Source: Silene conica (taxonomy: Eukaryota > Streptophyta > Magnoliopsida > Caryophyllales > Caryophyllaceae). Taken from it: a stretch of DNA of 64,000 nucleotides. This document shows, in pieces, positions 58,530 through 64,000 of the stretch (position 1 is the first letter of the stretch; every line of letters begins with the position of its first letter). Both the position numbers and the translations under genes were made by a program. The notes under the pieces were generated by a model, which saw only the letters and a program-made list of their open reading frames with translations, was not told where the DNA came from and did no database searches. Location: contig CM055312.2 in NCBI GenBank assembly GCA_029255685.2, forward strand, positions 69,578,792 through 69,642,791. Direction: 5' to 3'.

Positions 58530-60050
58530 TGCATTTACCGTTTTTAAATAGAAACATGGAACCGTTATTGCATCGATCGCTGTTAATTATATTACCAAGG
58601 TCTATAGAAACGCGGAACCGTTATTAAATGTAATCAACGTGTTAAGATGCCATTATGGAATTTAAATGAACGGATCAAAACCCGTTGTCAATAATATTGA
58701 AACCGTGGTAGTATTTGTTTGGACTTTGGAATGATCTACTGAAAACTATGACAACGGGTTTACTGAAAGAAAACCGTTGTAAATTGTTAAATACGACAAC
58801 GATTAGTTTTTTTAAACAATCATAAATGTCATGAATTCGACAATGGTTTGACTTCGTTATGTTTTATTTTTGATGAAGTGTAATAAAAAACATAAAACAT
58901 AACTAATTAAATACAACTTATTATTCTAGATAATAATTAAAGACTTAATTATTAGAATCTGTTGAAGTGTTAGGATACTTTTCATGAATTTCGGTATAGA
59001 TCAAGTCCAAGATTGCATTATGATCACCAGGAGCCGCGGGTGGAATGACCTCTCTGTCTCATGACATCGACACGGTGTCAAGAATGTGTTGCCTCCTGTA
59101 ATGCGTCAGCAGATGATGATCAACACGGGTCGCAACCCATAGATTATGGCTTTTTTTGTCTAACATCGAATAAAAGGACTTTTTCTCCGCATCTTTTGCC
59201 GCAAATCTAGCCCTTAATTTTCTTGCCCGACGAAAACTATCATGGCAGTTAGCTTCGTCAAACTCGATAAAAGCAAGGCCTATAAAACATTGTTTTTTTG
59301 TAGACGCGGGGTACACTTTTCTAATCGCGGTGAAACCGCAGTCATGAAGCAATGGCCCAACCACCCAAAATCAGGCTTTAAACCCTTTCCATTCTCATAA
59401 TGAACCGGGAGATTATAGAGAATACAAGTAAAAGGTTGTGCGTAACAAGAACATGATTGTAGCTCCGATTGACAAGCTATATTTTAGAGAGAAATTTAGA
59501 AAGATATTTAGAGAGTAAAATGTTTGAAATTTTTTATTTTAACTTAGCGCAGTGTGAAGACATATTAATAGAATTATTTTGGTCAAATTGAATATTATTG
59601 GTGAAATTGAATATTTATTAAATTTCTGTTAAAGCTTTGCATGTAGTGGTCAAGTTGGTCTAATAGAATACTCTATTGACTACGGTTGAAATGAAACCGT
59701 TATTTCATAATAGAAAATGGTAAAGGTTACATGAAATACGTAGATATAGCATAGCAACGTGTACTAAAAACCGTTGACGGTTTTCCAAACTGGTAACGGT
59801 TGTATAAACACCGTTGGCGAGATTGAATCTACAACGAGGTTTTGGGAAGCATAAAACATTTTCTTATAACGATTTGCTAAACATCCGTTGTCTAAGTATA
59901 ATAACAACGGTTTTTCTGAGAATCCGTTATTGTTATGGCGCGGTCTAGGTTTCCCCAATATATGGAAAACGATAATCTAAGTGTCGTTATTATATGCAAG
60001 TTCCCGTTATGTTACGCTTGTTATTGATGGCCAAATTTGGCGTAGTGTAT
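58530..60050 (-). mobile_element. CACTA-like element remnant
   Basis: The right end reads, on the minus strand, CACTACGCCAAATTTGGCC from 60047. Subterminal phrases of the AACCGTTGT / ACAACGG kind fill about 58560-58860 and 59680-60020 in both orientations, the pattern of CACTA ends. No matching left CACTA terminus was found, so the left border is approximate. It holds an XS-like reading frame instead of a transposase. Confidence 0.6.
59059..59364 (-). CDS. XS-domain-like reading frame in a CACTA remnant
   Basis: 101 residues. The stretch CFIGLAFIEFDEANCHDSFR, then RARKLRARFAAKDAEKKSF and NLWVATRVDHHLL, is spaced like the end of the XS domain of plant FDM/IDN2/SGS3-type proteins (G-x-A-VVEF, a following basic helix, then a W-V-A-R-x-D-D block). 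XS proteins bind double-stranded RNA in gene silencing. The match is from memory and partial. It may be a captured gene piece. Upstream coding is not readable, so the start is uncertain. Confidence 0.35.
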   Translation of the reverse strand: MVGPLLHDCGFTAIRKVYPASTKKQCFIGLAFIEFDEANCHDSFRRARKLRARFAAKDAEKKSFYSMLDKKSHNLWVATRVDHHLLTHYRRQHILDTVSMS

Positions 60051-60300
60051 ACCCCTTCCCCTTGAATGGTGTTGGCAGTGGGCCGTTTTGGGCCGGCCCG
60101 CATGCATGTCCACCGTGCCAGACCCTATAAAATGGCCCGTTTGTGCCGTGCATTTTGACCCACCGTGTCGTGCCGTGCTTGGCCAGGTGACTAAAAGCCA
60201 ACCACGGCCCTCCCACGGCACGGTTGATTTGCGTGTCCGGCCGTGCCTGGCCCGTGGGTCAGTCGTGTCATGTTTATGGGCCGGCCCGGATGCTAAATAT
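60051..60300. repeat. GC-rich hAT subterminal region
   Basis: Dense GGGCCGGCCCG, GTGCCGTG and CACGGC phrases in both orientations between the CACTA-like end and the hAT transposase 3' end. Such motif clusters are usual near hAT termini; a clear terminal repeat was not found. Confidence 0.5.
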
Positions 60301-60528
60301 TTTTTTTAAAACAACTTTTTTACTTATTCAATTGCTTTATTATATTATTAATGTATACGATTTAATCAAATAATTAAGAAACAATGAAAAAAACGAATTT
60401 GTAATTAAACGATTAAGAAACGATGTTAAAAAAATACCTCAATCTTTTATTAAAAAAGTATGATACGATACATATCTACAAGTTTATTTAATTAAAAATA
60501 CGATAAAACGATTAAGAAACGATATTAA

Positions 60529-62926
60529 TTAATCTGACGAGGTGCTTGTTTCGTCGGAATCATCTTCTTTTTCATGATTGACCTTGTCTTGTTCTTGATT
60601 TTCGGCATCTATCCAATCCTTATAGCACACTAGCATTCTAAGTGTATCGGGTCTTAGACGAGTTCGTTTTTCATCCAATACCCTATTTGCCGCACTAAAG
60701 CAACTATAACACCCTCATAATCCAAGACCTTTAAGTAGGACCATCTGATTATGAAAACGTTACCATCTCAGTTTCCTGAGGCATGATATCAATATAAACA
60801 AACTGAAAGCAACCTTTATTAAGATAATGATTAATGTATACATTACAACCGTCTAATAAACAATCATAAAACAAAAATGTCTGCGGAAGCTAGATAACTA
60901 TCAAGACACTGTATGACTGCGTGATTCTCATCCTCCCTGAGCTAGCAAGCATCAACATCTACAGACCTAAGAAACTTATCACCATTACATGGATCATCAC
61001 AGCGCACAAACCACAAGCGTCAGAAACTGCTTTAATAAGACGGTCACAATATAATAACTCAAATCACAATCTGATAACCACAATCCACTAATATCACTGT
61101 CACAGTAACCAGATGGCGGCCTCAAGCCTCACACCAACCCCCCACTTGCTCGCGGCAAGGGGTACCTAGATCCTTAATGTGCACATCCCCTCTGTGGCGG
61201 ATCCCACGAAGAGCGATCGTAGGAGTAAGAACTGTTTTCCGCAACGGTCCCATACATAGGTTCCCAATACCATCTCAGTATATAGTGATATCAGAATACA
61301 ATAACAATCATACCGTCAGAATCAAATTAACAGAAACTAAGTAGGGAAACCCTACCTCAAGCAATCAATCAACAAGAAGATGCAAATCCAAAACCGTTCT
61401 ACCAACGCTCCTCTACGAATCCTCCTCCTATGAAACATACTGAATTCCAACGATATACTAACGATAAGAACAATACTTACTTGATTGACACGATATTAGA
61501 CTAGATGATCGGCGCATCTAAACTTGCTGTGGACCTCTAGGGAGACTTTGGAGAGAAAAGTGAAAGGGAGGGAAAAGACTGCATAAAACTGATCTAGGGT
61601 AAAATGATATTATCATCCCGGTTTATCTTATATAATAAACTGCAGCCCAACTCTCGGAAAGACCTACTCGACCGAATTGGAGCAACTCGGTCGAGTTAGA
61701 CCTACTCGACCGAGATACGCCTACTCGGCCAAGATACACGTACTCGGCCGAGTTGCACTTAATCAGCCGCGTTACACCTACTGGGCCGAGTTCGACCTAC
61801 TCGGCCGAGTTAGCCTTACTCGCCCGAGTTGAGTTACAACTTAGCTACGCAAGGGAGGGATATTACAATCTTCCCCCCCTTAAAACGAACTCGTCCTCGA
61901 AATTCACAACTCTGAATGAAAGACTCACAAGTAACATGTCATAACATGTCACAGCCTAACTCAGACACATGCCAAGTATCTTTAAAACAAAATTATGCAT
62001 CCATACTGTGACAACCACACGAAATAGAGGGGTGTTACAACAACTTTCGGATGCAACGAAAGACACTTCTTGAATGCTTAAGAAGTCCCTTGCCATTGTC
62101 GACATCACCGGAAGAGACTTTGTTTGATTTCGCCACCATTGCAAAAGGTCAAGGTAGTTGGCCTCTTCTTCGGTCAAACCTCGCGTATAATCGTAGCTAG
62201 TGTACATTTGATACTCGACCAAGTTTGATGTTGGAGTAGATTGTTGTCGACTCGGTCTTAACCGACTCATAAAACCTTTAAGAGCGGTCAAGCTCGCTCC
62301 TCGCATAGCACCACCACTAGTACTTGTACTAAAAGTAGATTGAGAAGAAACACGAGCGGAATTGTTAATAATAGACTCGTAATGACTATATGAAATAAAA
62401 AATTGTGAACTAATTTTTTCTCTATATTGAATTTCGTCAAAAGGTAATATAATAGACTCCTATAAACACCAACTAATTGTAAAGTTTCCTCTAATTTCCA
62501 CCTAGGGTCTAAAATCATACAAAAAATGTAAAAAATGGGAATATAAGACCAATACTTGAGCCACTTTGTCTTCATTCTCGGAAGAAACCCGCTAAACAAA
62601 GCATTATGATGATAAGTGTTAAAAGGTTACGTAACAAGAATAACATTACCAATGAAATATGGAGCGGTAGGTTTATAAACATGTGAAAAAGAGAGAGTTG
62701 CAAAGTTAAAAGCACCTAATAAATCAATATACAAAGAAATTTTCGTCCAATCCTCCTCCGATAACGAGTTATCGACAAAGGATCGGTTCCAAAAAGTAGT
62801 AAGATGTTCTTTATAGGGAAATATAGCACTCAACATAGTGTACATAGAATTCCACCGATTGTTATTTTCGTCGGAAAATTTTATGCATTTAATTCCTTCG
62901 CGCACACAAAAATCTTTCCATTGTTT
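60529..62926 (-). pseudogene. hAT transposase, split by an LTR element
   Basis: Three minus-strand pieces: 62627-62926 (WKDFCVREGIKCIKF, NNRWNSMYTMLS), 62040-62599 (WLKYWSYIPIFYI, MILDPRWKLE, then LDLLQWWRNQTKSLPVMS, ARDFLSIQEVSFVASESC) and 60529-60704 (CFSAANRVLDEKRTRLRPDT, LVCYKDW, ending SSD and a stop). These are the middle, the dimerisation region and the C-terminus of an Ac/RICESLEEPER-like transposase. An LTR element lies between the last two pieces, and another LTR cuts off the N-terminal side at 62929. One frame shift occurs near 62455. The gene is non-functional here. Confidence 0.88.
60701..62044 (-). mobile_element. Tekay-like LTR element inside the hAT gene
   Basis: A minus-strand element at 60705-62039: a 3' LTR (60705-61867), a purine tract (61868-61882) and a short internal piece ending at the outer edge. 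It is broken and lacks most of its internal region. Flanks GCAAC and ACAAC agree at four of five bases, as expected of an aged target duplication. A minisatellite of CTACTCGGCCGAGTT units lies in the LTR at about 61665-61840. Confidence 0.8.
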
Positions 62927-62928
62927 TT

Positions 62929-63700
62929 GTAACACACCTCTTTTAGATAGAAGCTGAGTTGTGAACCAACTCGGCCGAGTAGGTGATACTCGGCCGAGTA
63001 GGTCACACTCGGCCAAGTAAATAGTACTCAGCCGAGCTCTTTTAGAAAGAAGTTGAGTTGTGAACCAACTCGGCCGAGGAGGTGATACTCGGCCGAGTGT
63101 GTCGTATTCGGCCGAGTGAGCTTTTATTAGACGTCAGACCGCAATAACTATATAAGTTAAACCGAGGTTAAAAACCTCATTTACCTAAATCAGAAAAAGA
63201 AGATAAAACCCTAATCCCTTCCCTTTCTCCCTTTGAAATATTTCAAGAGTGTTTAGCAAAGGTTTAGATGCGCCGATCATCTACCTAATCCGTTTCTACC
63301 AAGTAAGTGTTACCCTAGCGTACTTATATCATAGTTTGTGGTTGTTTAGTGAGTAATCTTTATTTATATGATCCTCAGGAGGAGAATTCATAGAGGAGCG
63401 TTGGTAGGAGGATCGTGCTTTCCATACCGCTGTATTTGTTGTTCAGGTAGGGTTTCCCTACTCAGTTTCTGTGTCATGTTGATTGTTACGATACCGTCTT
63501 ATTATCTGATATCATTGTATTATTGTATGCCTATTGAGATTGGAAAGGTAATGTGTGGAACCATTGCGGGAAACGGACCTCACTCCTACGATCGCTCTTC
63601 ATTGGACCCGCCACAGAGAGGATGTGCACATTAATGGTCTAGGTACCCCTTGCTGAGTAAGTGGGGGAATTGGTGTGGGGCTAAAGGCCACCACGGATGT
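62929..63700 (+). mobile_element. Opposite-facing LTR of the same family
   Basis: Starts TGTAACACACCTC and carries, in the opposite orientation, the landmarks of the LTR at 60705-61867: the CTCGGCCGAG minisatellite (62965-63115), TAGATGCGCCGATCAT, GTAGGGTTTCCCTA, CTCCTACGATCGCTC and GGTACCCCTTGC. It is interrupted at 63700 by another LTR. Confidence 0.8.
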
Positions 63701-64000
63701 TGATGCGTGTCGTTCATACACCAAAAATAAAAGCCTAGGTCCTACTAACAGAAGTTAGCGGTAAATAGGGTCGATCTCCTCATGGAAGCAGACTTGTTCA
63801 ACTAATAGTTTTTACCTATGGTCACAGAAATGGGGGGTTTTAAATTGTGATAACTAAACTATGATATAGAGATATGCAAAGAATAAGAACATGGAAAATG
63901 ACACAAGTTGAGATAAAAATCAGGGAAAAGGAATATGTTGGGAATTCGGGTCGTTGTGTCTTACGTATGATCGTCGTAATTGGGATAGGCCAAATATTGG
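63701..64000 (-). mobile_element. LTR edge of a third element, running off the window
   Basis: Starts TGATGCGTGTCGTTCATACA and includes the complement of GATCGACCCTA. It matches the 3' end of the LTR at 34992-36740 in reverse orientation. It inserted into the LTR at 62929-63700 and continues beyond 64000. Confidence 0.65.

Noticed and set aside
60007-60309. Overlapping frames on both strands near 60.1 kb
   Set aside because: They arise from GC-rich palindromic hAT subterminal motifs and read equally on both strands.
1-64000. tRNA genes
   Set aside because: Primer-binding sites resembling initiator-Met tRNA ends were seen, but no cloverleaf with A and B boxes was recognised by eye; a tRNAscan run would settle it.

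Overview
This is nuclear DNA from a flowering plant, most likely a eudicot. Two intron-rich host genes keep clean plant gene structure: a biotin--protein ligase (HCS1-like) and an ORP1-class oxysterol-binding-protein-related gene. Almost everything else is transposable elements of plant-typical families: Tekay/Del-type chromoviruses, CACTA, Mutator-like, hAT, TRIM and a Cassandra-type LTR. I saw nothing bacterial, viral or organellar. A Caryophyllales source is only a guess.

Layout. 0.01-1.9 kb: two arrays of a ~202-bp tandem repeat. 2.7-5.7 kb (minus): a 13-exon Ulp1 (C48) protease-like gene whose exons all join in frame; it encodes a degenerate Ulp1 domain followed by one with a complete His/Asp/Cys triad. 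5.7-8.0 kb: a patchwork with an orphan MFS-transporter exon and a 329-bp direct repeat. 8.0-20.4 kb: a young, whole-looking Tekay-type LTR retrotransposon with one continuous Gag-Pol frame and three LTR copies inside one target-site duplication. 20.4-22.6 kb: microsatellites and minisatellites. 22.6-37.4 kb: a nested stack, in which an old Tekay-like remnant holds a complete 11.6-kb CACTA transposon and, separately, an LTR of another family that itself holds a Cassandra-type solo LTR with 5S rRNA homology.

38.0-45.6 kb: a non-autonomous Mutator-like element and a MITE sit directly upstream of HCS1 (9 coding exons, 364 aa). Intron 8 of HCS1 carries a MITE containing a 215-bp solo LTR. 46.4-54.1 kb: two hAT-type MITEs, then the ORP gene (10 coding exons, 776 aa) with a TATA box and an upstream ORF. 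54.9-57.5 kb: a Mutator-like element carrying a GRF-zinc-finger-like mini-ORF, a complete 863-bp TRIM, minisatellites and a MITE. 58.5-64 kb: a CACTA-like remnant with an XS-domain-like reading frame, then a hAT transposase on the minus strand split by two LTR elements of one family in opposite orientations, the second of which is cut by a further LTR.

The two host genes act in separate processes, biotin loading of carboxylases and membrane lipid transfer, and are neighbours without evidence of a shared role. The window is mainly a record of layered transposition. The items most worth a second look are the tandem inactive/active Ulp1 gene, the LTR dimer with a copied filler at its junction, the GRF and XS fragments carried by transposons, and the several complete small LTR elements.
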